Shown: positions 1 to 7,330, counted from the first letter of the stretch. The stretch: 8,632 nucleotides of DNA from Microcaldota archaeon (GCA_028867845.1 JAGWFU010000020.1:1-8632), one strand, 5' to 3'. Translations and numbers: made by a program. The notes: generated by a model from the sequence alone, not told the origin.

Positions 1-48
1 AGCATGCTTGACTTCACATAGCATGCCCTGTCTCTGATTTGGCAAGGA

Positions 49-56
49 TTTATATA
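49..56 (+). promoter_or_regulatory. Candidate archaeal TATA box (TTTATATA)
   Basis: TTTATATA matches the classic archaeal box A and is preceded by a purine-rich stretch (GGCAAGGA) that could serve as a BRE. Transcription would start near 75-82. That would give psmB a leader of roughly 170 bases or make a separate short RNA. The element is nearly symmetric, so it could also fire leftward: a minus-strand ATG lies at 24-22, about 29 bases away, and its frame is open to the window edge, but only 8 codons are visible. The direction is not settled. Confidence 0.45.
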
Positions 57-179
57 ATTGATGGTTCAATGTATATTGTTTCTTTTGTCCGAGTCGCCAT
101 TCGATTCGCACGACCTAATCTGAAGGGTTATTGACTGATAGGTGGCAGTTTGCGTATCAGCTATCAAGATAAATCTAGA

Positions 180-196
180 ATATGCATATAGCATAT
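180..196. promoter_or_regulatory. AT-rich dyad (6-5-6 inverted repeat) upstream of psmB
   Basis: ATATGC (180-185) and GCATAT (191-196) form perfect 6-base inverted arms around the 5-base spacer ATATA. The element lies 53-70 bases upstream of the psmB ATG. Its TATA-like core would place a transcription start near 212-215 and leave a leader of about 35 bases, so it could be the psmB-proximal promoter, an operator overlapping it, or both. The core is a poorer TATA match than the one at 49-56. Confidence 0.35.
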
Positions 197-239
197 ACGG
201 AAAAAAGGAAGCAGCAAGGGGATGAGTGGGCATTTAACC

Positions 240-243
240 GGTG
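240..243 (+). promoter_or_regulatory. Ribosome binding site GGTG deciding the psmB start
   Basis: GGTG matches the GGTGATC part of the archaeal Shine-Dalgarno complement. It sits 6 bases before ATG 250, which favours that codon over the in-frame GTG at 241 and TTG at 247. An in-frame stop (TAA, 235-237) rules out any longer start. Confidence 0.5.
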
Positions 244-249
244 TTATTG

Positions 250-891
250 ATGGATGCAGAAAACAAGAAGGGATATTTGAAGGGAACGACCACCATAGGG
301 GTCATATGCAGCGACGGCGTAGTCGTGGGCGCTGACTCCAGGGCGACTGCCTATACTTTCATAGCCAACACGGAGGTTAGGAAGGTCTGGAAGATAGACA
401 ACAACCTCGCCATGACGATCGCGGGCACGGTGGGCGACGCCCAGGAACTGATAAGGGTGCTCAAGGCCCAGGCCGAGATATACAAGATGAACGAGAACAG
501 GCAGATGTCGCCCAAGTCGGCTGCGTCGCTGCTGTCGATCATACTGCAGCAGAACAAGTACATGCCGTTCGAGGTTGGCCTGATACTCGCTGGCATGGAC
601 GGGGAGACGCCGCAGATGTACAACATAGACGCAATAGGCGGCTACACCGACGAGAGCAAGTTCACTGCCACAGGCAGCGGCTCTCTCACCGCCATCGGTT
701 ACCTAGAGGACGCTTACAAGAAGGGCATGACCACGAAGGATGCCGTCAAGATGGTGGGAAAGGCGCTCGCCATCGCGATGAGGAGGGACGCGGCGACAGG
801 AAACAACATGACCATAGCCGTGATAACCAAGTCCGCGTACACCGAGTACACGGACAAGGACCTCGAGAAGATGGCCGCCAGCACGAAGTAA
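250..891 (+). CDS. psmB: Proteasome subunit beta (20S core, threonine protease)
   Basis: This is the catalytic beta subunit of the archaeal 20S proteasome, an N-terminal-threonine protease in the cytosolic core particle. The start ATG 250 gives 213 residues, a normal length. A short propeptide (MDAENKKGYLKG) would be removed autocatalytically to expose Thr13, which becomes mature Thr1. Asp29, Arg31 and Lys45 occupy mature positions 17, 19 and 33, so the Thr-Asp-Lys catalytic set is intact. The TGSGS loop (Ser143) corresponds to Ser129, and RDAATG (Asp180) to Asp166. The position of the usual Ser169 is Thr183, a conservative change. Motifs IAGTVGDAQ and KYMPFEV are typical of the family. No alpha subunit is in the window. 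The downstream neighbour is aCPSF1, a pairing also seen in other archaea (for example MJ1237 and MJ1236). In-frame GTG 241 is an alternative start. Confidence 0.97.
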   Translation: MDAENKKGYLKGTTTIGVICSDGVVVGADSRATAYTFIANTEVRKVWKIDNNLAMTIAGTVGDAQELIRVLKAQAEIYKMNENRQMSPKSAASLLSIILQQNKYMPFEVGLILAGMDGETPQMYNIDAIGGYTDESKFTATGSGSLTAIGYLEDAYKKGMTTKDAVKMVGKALAIAMRRDAATGNNMTIAVITKSAYTEYTDKDLEKMAASTK

Positions 892-905
892 AGTTCGTTT
901 TACCT

Positions 906-921
906 CAATGGTTTTTCATTG
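906..921 (+). terminator. Weak hairpin and T-rich candidate terminator after psmB
   Basis: CAATG (906-910) and CATTG (917-921) can pair around a GTTTTT loop. Another T run (GTTTT, 897-901) lies just after the psmB stop. Archaeal termination depends mainly on U-tracts, assisted by FttA, so this may give partial termination in the 76-base gap before aCPSF1. The hairpin is only 5 bp and could be chance. Confidence 0.25.
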
Positions 922-967
922 CAGAAAAGAGAACAGCATAGAATAGGCGAAGTAATACAGTGAGTTT

Positions 968-2941
968 TTGGACGAGAGAGCAGATAGCGGAGAACATAGG
1001 GCGCCCGCGCCAAGGATAAGGGCTGACGAGATATTCGACAGGATAGAGCAGCTGCTGCCAGCCGAGGCTGGGTTCATAAAGGCGGAGTTCGAGGGGCCGG
1101 ACATAGTCGTCTACCTGAAGAACGCAAAGCTGCTCTACCAGGACGACTCCGTGATAAGGAACATAGCATCGTCGATAAAGAAGAAGCTGATAATAAGGAG
1201 CGAGGCAAGCGCGCTGATGAAGCCCGAGGAGGCGATGGAGGCGATCAAGGGGATAATACCCGTTGAGGCCGTCATAAGCAGCATAAAGTTCGTCCCAGAG
1301 TTCTGCGAGGTCTACATAGACGCGCTCAAGCCCGGCCTGGTAATAGGCAAGGGAGGGTCGACGATGAAGGAGATAGCGCTCAGGACAAACTGGACTCCGA
1401 AGGTGCTGAGGACGCCGACGATGTCGAGCGACACCATAAGCGGCGTCAGGGCGCTGATGTTCAATGAGGCCGACTTCAGGAAGAAGTTCCTGGCAGGGGT
1501 CGGCAAGGACATAAACAAGATAATAACCAAGAGCGAGTGGCTCAAGGCCACTGCGCTCGGCGGATACAGAGAAGTGGGAAGGAGCTCTCTTCTGCTTGAG
1601 ACGCCCAACTCGAAGATAGTGCTCGACTGCGGGCTGAGCCCCGAGCCCTCGATAAAGGGCAGCGAGGCCAACGCCAACTCCGAGGTCAACAGGGCCTTCC
1701 CCTACCTCGACAGCGCCAACTTATCGATAAACGAGCTGGACGCCATAGTAATCACGCACGCGCACATGGACCACATTGGCTTCGTGCCCTACCTGTTCAA
1801 GTTCGGATACGACGGGCCGGTCTACTGCACCCCGCCAACAAGGGACCTGGCAGCTCTTCTGCTCAACGACTACCTGAAGCTGGTGCAGAGGAGCGGAGGC
1901 ACTCCGCTCTACAGCGAGAAGGACGTCAGGAAGATGCTCACGCACATGATAACAAGGGACTACGGCGAGGTCACGAACATAACCGACGAGCTCAAGCTCA
2001 CCTACCACAACGCAGGCCACATACTCGGCAGCGCCACGGTGCACCTGCACGTGGGAGAGGGCATGTACAACATAGTCCACACCGGCGACATGAAGTACGG
2101 GTTCACTAGGTTGTACGACCCGGCCAACGTCAAGTACCCGCGCATAGACTCTCTGTTCATAGAGAGCACCTACGGCGGGCCTAACGACATAACCAAGAAC
2201 AGGAACGACGCAGAGCGCGAGCTAATGGAGATGATAAGCCAGACGATAAAGGGCGGAGGCAAGGTCCTTATCCCGCTGTTCGCAGTGGGAAGGAGCCAGG
2301 AGCTGCAGTTGGTGCTGGAGAACTACATGGCAGCGAGCGGACAGTACAAGCTGGACGTCCCTGTCTACCTCGACGGGATGATACTCGAGGCAAGCGCCAT
2401 ACACACAGCATATCCTGAGTACCTGAAGGAAGGGCTCAGGAACAGGATACTCAACAACAGGTCGCCCTTCGAGAGCGAGATATTCGAGGTTATCAAGGGT
2501 GAGAGGGAGGAGATATTCGAGAAGGGACCATCCATCATACTAGCAAGCGGAGGAATGATGAACGGCGGAGCCAGCGTTGAGTACTTCAAGAGGCTGGCCG
2601 ACGACCCCAAGAACGCGCTCATATTCGCAGGTTACAACAGCACCAACTCCATGGGAAGGAGGGTGCAGAACGGGGTGAAGGAGATACCCCTGCCGGACCA
2701 GGACGGACACCTCGTCCCCATCAAGGTCAACATGCAGGTGAAGAACGCTGACGGGTTCTCCGGTCACAGCGACAGGAGGCAGCTGCTCAGCTTCGTTGAG
2801 CACTTGAGGCCGAGGCCGAGGAACATCTACACAATGCACGGAGAGGAGCAGAAGTGCGAGGACCTGGCAAGGGCGCTCGGAAGGGCGATCCACGCTGAGG
2901 GAAGAGCGCCGATGAACCTAGACTCGATCAGGCTGAAGTGA
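968..2941 (+). CDS. fttA: aCPSF1 / FttA: KH-domain beta-CASP ribonuclease, transcription termination factor
   Basis: This is the archaeal homologue of CPSF73: a zinc-dependent endonuclease and 5'-3' exonuclease that cleaves nascent transcripts and causes factor-dependent termination. It is 657 residues, near the family's usual length. Two KH-type domains (about 15-75 and 95-160) include the GKGG RNA-binding loop at 127-130. The metallo-beta-lactamase core starts near 193 (ALGGYREVGRS). Metal ligands are His264, His266, Asp268 and His269 (HAHMDH), His351 (NAGHILGSA) and Asp374 (HTGDMK). The beta-CASP insert carries Glu399 (IESTYGG), His479 and His600 (FSGHSD), and His624 (MHGE) closes the site. 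All catalytic positions are present. The start is TTG 968: the frame has a stop at 953-955, no ATG lies in between, and GTGA (960-963) is a weak ribosome site. The N terminus has about 15 extra basic, proline-containing residues. Some psmB read-through is plausible given the 76-base gap. Confidence 0.96.
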   Translation: MDERADSGEHRAPAPRIRADEIFDRIEQLLPAEAGFIKAEFEGPDIVVYLKNAKLLYQDDSVIRNIASSIKKKLIIRSEASALMKPEEAMEAIKGIIPVEAVISSIKFVPEFCEVYIDALKPGLVIGKGGSTMKEIALRTNWTPKVLRTPTMSSDTISGVRALMFNEADFRKKFLAGVGKDINKIITKSEWLKATALGGYREVGRSSLLLETPNSKIVLDCGLSPEPSIKGSEANANSEVNRAFPYLDSANLSINELDAIVITHAHMDHIGFVPYLFKFGYDGPVYCTPPTRDLAALLLNDYLKLVQRSGGTPLYSEKDVRKMLTHMITRDYGEVTNITDELKLTYHNAGHILGSATVHLHVGEGMYNIVHTGDMKYGFTRLYDPANVKYPRIDSLFIESTYGGPNDITKNRNDAERELMEMISQTIKGGGKVLIPLFAVGRSQELQLVLENYMAASGQYKLDVPVYLDGMILEASAIHTAYPEYLKEGLRNRILNNRSPFESEIFEVIKGEREEIFEKGPSIILASGGMMNGGASVEYFKRLADDPKNALIFAGYNSTNSMGRRVQNGVKEIPLPDQDGHLVPIKVNMQVKNADGFSGHSDRRQLLSFVEHLRPRPRNIYTMHGEEQKCEDLARALGRAIHAEGRAPMNLDSIRLK

Positions 2942-2955
2942 GTCTGCCAGTCAGC

Positions 2956-2963
2956 TTTTTATA
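2956..2963 (+). promoter_or_regulatory. TATA box for a probably leaderless transcript of the swivel-domain gene
   Basis: TTTTTATA lies in the 44-base gap after the aCPSF1 stop. Its centre is about 26 bases before GTG 2986, the normal TATA-to-start distance in archaea, so transcription would begin at or beside the start codon. The five-T run may also help end the aCPSF1 transcript. Confidence 0.5.
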
Positions 2964-2985
2964 CATAAAACTCCAATCATCCTAA

Positions 2986-4506
2986 GTGGATGGTCGAATG
3001 GCAGCTAATACTGGCAAAGGGGAATCAAGGGGGGAGCTTACCCGCCAGATTGACAAGGTAAACTTCAAGACATTGGTTACTCGAGAGGTTGTGCCGCTGT
3101 CTGCGACTCTGCTGCCCTCCGCATTAAGGAGCTCAAAGCACTTCCGCAGGGCATTATGGGGCAAGAGCGGCAACAACTACAAGAACTTCGCAGCGTTCGG
3201 CTACAGCCTTACCTACGACATGGACGGCATCACGAAGAACATGAAGACCGTAATCGACTATGTCAAGGGCGACGCATCCCCTCTGGAGGATCTGGCCAAG
3301 CTTGGGAAGAAGCTGGGCACGGACCTTGATACCTTCTCGCTGGAGATAAAGCACGGCGATTTCAAGGACACCCCTACAAAGGAGCTCATCTCGCTGTTCA
3401 GGGAGTACGTCGATAAGTTCAGCGCTCTCGGCGTATACCTCTCCCTCCCTCTCTCCATAGAGCGGTATCTGCAGGATAATATCAGGGAGGGGCTGAAGGG
3501 GATCGTATACAGCAAGACCGACATGACGCTGCTGCTCATAGAGCTGACATCCCCAATCGAGCACGACGCCCTCTACAAGGAGCGCGTGGACCTGCTCAAG
3601 ATAGCAGAGAAATACCACTCCGGGCTTGATGTAGGCAAGGACATAATGCGCCATATAGATGAGTACGGGAACGTCTGCATAAGGTGGTGCATGGGAAGCC
3701 CATGGTCAAAGGAGGAGCTGATGACAAAGATAAAGGGCATAAAAGATGCCAAGCAGCAGCTTGCCAAACTAAAGCATGAGGATGACAAGATAAAACGCGA
3801 CTTTGATGCTTTCGTCAAGCTACATTCGGACAAGAAAAAGCTCATAGAGGATATAAAGGTCACCAAGTGGTACACCTGGCTGAGGACCTACAGGACCGAG
3901 ATACTCAGCGGATCAATAGCCAATATATACCCACTGCTCTCCGAACTTGCAAGACGCCTGGGCATCACTCTGGAGGACATAAAATATTATACTATAGACG
4001 ACATACTGAGCGGCAAGCCCGTTGCCGCGTCCGAATTGGCGCGCAGGAGGGAGGCATTTGTCATACTTTTCCTGTCGAGCAAGATGCATTACTTCTCCGG
4101 AGACGACGCAAAGTACTTCATAGACTACTGGAGGCTCAAGAACGTGGTATTAAAAGAGATCAAGGGAGTGGTAGCCAACAGGCCGGTGGACACCATTACA
4201 GGAATCGCAAAGATAGTCATCTCAATGAATGACCTCTCCAAGGTCAAGGCTGGAGACATAATGGTAGCTCCAATGACAGAACCCAACTTCGTGCCTGCAA
4301 TGGAAAGGGCTGCAGCATTCTTGACAGACGAAGGCGGAATACTCTGCCATGCCGCGATAGTGGGCAGGGAGATGAACAAGCCCTGCATAATCGGAACCGG
4401 GAACGCTACAAAAGTGCTGAAGGACGGCGATAAAATAAGATTGAATCTGGCGGACGGTACCGTGGAAATCTTAAGCGGCCATAAAACAGCGAACTCTGAA
4501 ATTTGA
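2986..4506 (+). CDS. Stand-alone helical plus phosphohistidine-swivel protein (PEP-utilising mobile domain), no kinase domain
   Basis: A 506-residue protein, numbered from GTG 2986; ATG 2998, four codons later, is equally possible. Residues 1-390 are mostly helical, with a lysine-rich, likely coiled-coil stretch near 243-295 and a KWYTWLRTYRTE motif at 294-305. Residues about 393-496 form the swivelling phosphohistidine domain of PEP-utilising enzymes: KGVVANRPV, GDIMVAPMTEPNFVPAM, then DEGGILCHAAIVGRE with His455 as phosphate acceptor, and a GTGNATKVLKDGD tail. There is no ATP-grasp domain to phosphorylate the histidine and no PEP-binding barrel, so it is not a PEP synthase. The Ser/Thr/Asn usual two residues before the histidine is Leu453. 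The protein is clearly paralogous, over its whole length, to the N-terminal two thirds of the convergent gene ending at 4529, whose ATP-grasp domain could act on it in trans (inference). Its substrate cannot be told from sequence. An alternative role is a regulatory or decoy phospho-acceptor. Confidence 0.85.
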   Translation: MDGRMAANTGKGESRGELTRQIDKVNFKTLVTREVVPLSATLLPSALRSSKHFRRALWGKSGNNYKNFAAFGYSLTYDMDGITKNMKTVIDYVKGDASPLEDLAKLGKKLGTDLDTFSLEIKHGDFKDTPTKELISLFREYVDKFSALGVYLSLPLSIERYLQDNIREGLKGIVYSKTDMTLLLIELTSPIEHDALYKERVDLLKIAEKYHSGLDVGKDIMRHIDEYGNVCIRWCMGSPWSKEELMTKIKGIKDAKQQLAKLKHEDDKIKRDFDAFVKLHSDKKKLIEDIKVTKWYTWLRTYRTEILSGSIANIYPLLSELARRLGITLEDIKYYTIDDILSGKPVAASELARRREAFVILFLSSKMHYFSGDDAKYFIDYWRLKNVVLKEIKGVVANRPVDTITGIAKIVISMNDLSKVKAGDIMVAPMTEPNFVPAMERAAAFLTDEGGILCHAAIVGREMNKPCIIGTGNATKVLKDGDKIRLNLADGTVEILSGHKTANSEI

Positions 4507-4528
4507 CTTCAGAATAATTAATTAGGAT
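4507..4528. other. 22-base convergent intergenic junction
   Basis: Only 22 AT-rich bases separate the stop codons (TGA 4504-4506 plus, TGA 4531-4529 minus). They contain the self-complementary core TTAATTA but no long T run for either strand. Transcripts from the two sides probably overlap at their 3' ends. Confidence 0.6.
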
Positions 4529-7092
4529 TCAAAGTGTAGTTATAGGTCTGCTCTGGAGTATGTACACCTTCCCCTTCGCTATCGCCCACTCCATGTCCTG
4601 TGGCTTGCCGTAGTGGAGCTCTATCCCGGTGGCGAGCTCTGCCAGCCTCATTATCTCTTCCTCAGTCAGGCACCTTGAGTTTGCCTGCTCAGGTTCGAGG
4701 GTTATCTTCTCTGTGGCGCCTGTTGACCTGTTCCTTACTATCGCGATCCTCTTTACATTGACCTTTATGTCCTTGGGCCTCATGCTCTTCTTGTCAACTA
4801 CGTAGTTGTCGGGTGTGACCTGACCCGAGACCACTGCCTCGCCCAGCCCGTAGCTGCCCTCTATTATTATCTCGTCCCTGCTCCTAGTGACGGGATTGGC
4901 GCTGAACATTATCCCGGACTTCTCTGAGTCGATCATGTTCTGCACCACAACCGATATGTGGACTTCTCGTGCTCGAACTTGTTGAGAGCCCTGTAGTATA
5001 TCGCTCTTGATGTGAAGAGGGAGGCCCAGCACCTCCTCACTGCGTCGAGAAGAGCGGCATCCCCCTTTATGTTTAAGTATGTGTCCTGCTGGCCCGCGAA
5101 GGAGAAGTTGGGCAGGTCCTCCGCAGTTGCAGAGCTCCTTACCGCGACATATGAGCCCTTGAGCTTCTTGTATCCTTCAACTATCTGCTTCCTAACGTCA
5201 TCTGGAATCGGTGCAGAGTTTATCAGCTTCCTTATCTGCTCGCTGGTGCTGTCAAGGGACTTGTTGTCCTTTGGGTTTAGCTTGCCCAGCATCTTGAATA
5301 TCTTGGTGTCAAGGCCGTTCTCCTTGATGAAGTGCTTGTACGAATTGACGGTAACGCAGAATCCTCTGGGAATAGGGAACCTGCTGAACATCTCCCCCAG
5401 GTTCGCGCCCTTTCCTCCAGCTATGTGTATGTGCTCCTTCCTGAGACGCTCGAACGGCACCACAAGCATGGTGTCCAGATCGGTCTGTATGGCCTCTTGT
5501 CGTGTTGGTAGGGACTCTGTAGCCGATTCTTTGTACTTCTTCTCTGCACTTTCGAGCTTTATCCTCAGTGGTTTACCCGAGGCTTTCGTTACAGTCCCGT
5601 CACGTAAATCCAGTAATATCGCGTCACCGTCCTTGAGCAACTTGGTGGCGTTGCCCGTACCGATTATGCAGGGCTTGTTCATCTCCCTGCTTATTATTGC
5701 GGCGTGGCATAGCAGCCCTCCCTCATCCGTCACGAACGCTGCGGCTTTCTCCATGGCTGGCACGAAGTTCGGCTCCGTCATCGGCGCTACCAGTATGTCC
5801 CCCACTCTAACGTTGTCCACGTCAGTCACGCTGTTGACCACTCTGGCAATGCCCTCTATGCTTTCCACCGGTCTGTTTGCCACCATACCTTTCACCCGTG
5901 CAGGCTTGCCTGCAAGGCCCATCAGATCCGTCTCTGCGAACTCCCTGATCGGATCCACATTAACCCCGGTGAGCAGGAATCCTTCTATGCCTACGAATGC
6001 GAGCGAGTAACATTTCATCCTCTTCGCAATCTCCGCGGCCTTTGGTATCCTACCGCTGGATATCTCGTCTATCGTGAGGTAATGCGAATATCCTTCAGGT
6101 AGCTTATACCTTCTTCCTATCTCGTCAATGAGCGGCTTTGCCCTTCCTACCGCCTCGTTTATAGCGTCTGTCCTATATGTCCTGAGCCAGACGAACTCCT
6201 TTGCCGCATTGGCCATCTCAACCAGCTCCGCGTCTAGCTTGAGCTGTTTAACCGTATCGTTGAACTCCTTCTTAACCAGCGCCTCCTTCTTGCTCAGGAA
6301 CTCGAGCTGCTCCCCCGGTCCCCTTATCTCCTTCGCCCTCTTGACTATGTCCTGCTCTGTCCAGAACTGTCCGAAGTCGAATCTGTAGCCGAGCCATCCA
6401 TACCTTTCCAGATGCCTCTTGACGCTATCTGCGGTGCTCTTGCCGCTCTTCATATCATTCGCTATCTTGAGTATCGATATCTGCTCCTCGTAGGGCACGT
6501 TATACCTGTCTGGTGCGGTCAGCCTCACCATTGCGGAGCTTATCTTGTGGCCGTCTTTTGTCCTCTCCATGAGCCCCTTCTTCAGCTCCTCCTCTACCGT
6601 GAGTTCCACAGCCGCTGTTATGACGGTTATCGGCATCAGGGCACATATCCTCTCGACATAATCCTCAAACAGGCCCATTATCTCCCTGTCGCTCTTTGCT
6701 CTGAGGTCGGCATTCTCTATGGACTTGGCGAAGTCTACCGCTTCAGTTCCCGTAGCCACGGACCTCTCGATCACGCTCTTGGCGAATTTCAGCCCCCTCC
6801 CCTTCTGCGCAATAAGTTTAGCCTCCTCCTTTGCGCTTGTTGTGTCATAGAACACGTAGTAGAAGTCCTTCGTGCTGTCCTGCACGCAGAGGTAGTTCCT
6901 GTACTGGAACTCAAATCCGAGTATCTTTTTGTGCAGCTCAGGGTTGGACAAGCCGCTCATGTGGAGGTTTGCGAATAGCAGCGACACTCTCCTTCCGACA
7001 ACGGTCCTTAGGTTCGCATCAGCAGAGAGCCTTAACACCAATCCCTTTGGTCCAGCCTTACCCTTAGTTTCTATGCCTATGCCCTTTACCAT
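4529..7092 (-). CDS. Swivel/ATP-grasp phosphotransferase-like protein, rotated domain order, frameshifted
   Basis: With the frame restored near 4963 this encodes about 854 residues. The order is: helical region (1-395; FVWLRTYRTD at 300-309), phosphohistidine swivel domain (about 400-505; GGLLCHAAIISRE, His463), linker, then a PPDK_N ATP-grasp domain (about 540-854). ATP-grasp marks are GGKGANLGE (Lys561), VAVRSSATAEDLP (Arg652), FAGQQDTYLN, SGIMFSANPVT, EGSYGLGEAVVSG, DMEWA (Glu835) and LQSRP (Gln847, Arg849). In PEP synthase, PPDK and rifampin phosphotransferase the ATP-grasp domain is N-terminal; here it is last, and no PEP-binding barrel exists. Predicted chemistry is ATP-driven phosphorylation of His463 and transfer to an unknown acceptor. 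As read, one frame stops at 4933-4935 nine residues after the break, and the other is open from 5032 to 4529, so the ATP-grasp domain is split. ATG 7092 lies 4 bases after the upstream stop; TTG 7131 would overlap that gene by 35 bases. A close paralogue converges from 2986-4506. Confidence 0.85.
4960..4966 (-). other. Frame break in the ATP-grasp domain (one base apparently missing)
   Basis: The upstream frame reads KFEHEK and then diverges into STYRLWCRT and a stop. The minus-1 frame continues with VHISVVVQNMIDSEKSG, which is exactly the family sequence expected after HEK. Inserting a single G after the AAG codon (4965-4963) would restore HEK-VHISVVVQ. No canonical slippery heptamer is visible, so a base deletion or a consensus error is likelier than programmed frameshifting. 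Confidence 0.85.
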
Positions 7093-7096
7093 TGAA

Positions 7097-7330
7097 TCAT
7101 ATCCTGTCTCCGATCCAGTAGACCAGTTCAATTATGATGCAAATTATAATAATGGCAACGGGTATCTCCCAATCGATGAAGAACGCAAGCCCGAAGATTA
7201 CTGCAACAAGTAGATATCCACCGTGCAGAATCAGCCATCCCAGCCCCCGTACGAATGCGTTCTCGTCTTGTCGTATCCTCTCTAGCATGTTGTTGTGAAA
7301 GCCCGATGCAGCTCCATATATCTTCGACAT
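7097..7330 (-). CDS. Small two-helix membrane protein, function unknown
   Basis: A 77-residue protein I do not recognise. Residues 1-29 are polar and probably cytosolic (SKIYGAASGFHNNMLERIRQDEN). They are followed by two hydrophobic helices, about 30-52 and 56-73, joined by a tight DWE turn, so it should form a membrane hairpin with both ends on the same side. There is no signal-peptide cleavage site and no cysteine pair. Its ATG shares one base with the dnaJ stop (TGATG, 7332-7328), which implies translational coupling. Its stop lies 4 bases before ATG 7092 of the phosphotransferase-like gene. This tight packing supports a real gene in an operon. Possible roles are a membrane anchor or a small stress-related membrane protein; neither can be shown from sequence. 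Confidence 0.8.
   Translation of the reverse strand: MSKIYGAASGFHNNMLERIRQDENAFVRGLGWLILHGGYLLVAVIFGLAFFIDWEIPVAIIIICIIIELVYWIGDRI

Noticed and set aside
1..24. Divergent minus-strand gene starting at ATG 24
   Set aside because: Only 8 open codons are visible. The distance to the TATA-like box fits, but this is too little to call a gene.
2..26. 7-bp hairpin (GCATGCT / AGCATGC) with an 11-base loop at the left edge
   Set aside because: GCATGC is self-complementary, so two copies pair by default. No T run follows and the context is cut by the window edge.
100..107. TTCGATTC resembling a tRNA T-loop
   Set aside because: The flanking bases cannot form the 5-bp T stem, and no anticodon arm or acceptor pairing is found nearby.
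58..138. C/D-box guide RNA (TTGATGG and CTGA elements)
   Set aside because: The box C match is imperfect, the spacing to the CTGA motifs at 120 and 135 is far too long, and no C'/D' pair with terminal stem is present.
4933..5032. Programmed -1 ribosomal frameshift in the phosphotransferase-like gene
   Set aside because: Re-reading one G would give the right protein, but no X-XXY-YYZ slippery heptamer is seen and tRNA-Lys on AAG cannot re-pair with GAA. A missing base is simpler.
5012..6010. Long plus-strand open frame (332 codons) opposite the phosphotransferase-like gene
   Set aside because: It lies antisense to clearly conserved ATP-grasp and swivel motifs. Its Ser/Leu/Pro-rich translation is what the reverse strand of GC-biased coding DNA produces.
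4529..7131. Annotation as phosphoenolpyruvate synthase or pyruvate phosphate dikinase
   Set aside because: ATP-grasp and swivel-histidine motifs are present, but the C-terminal PEP-binding TIM barrel is absent and the domain order is different.
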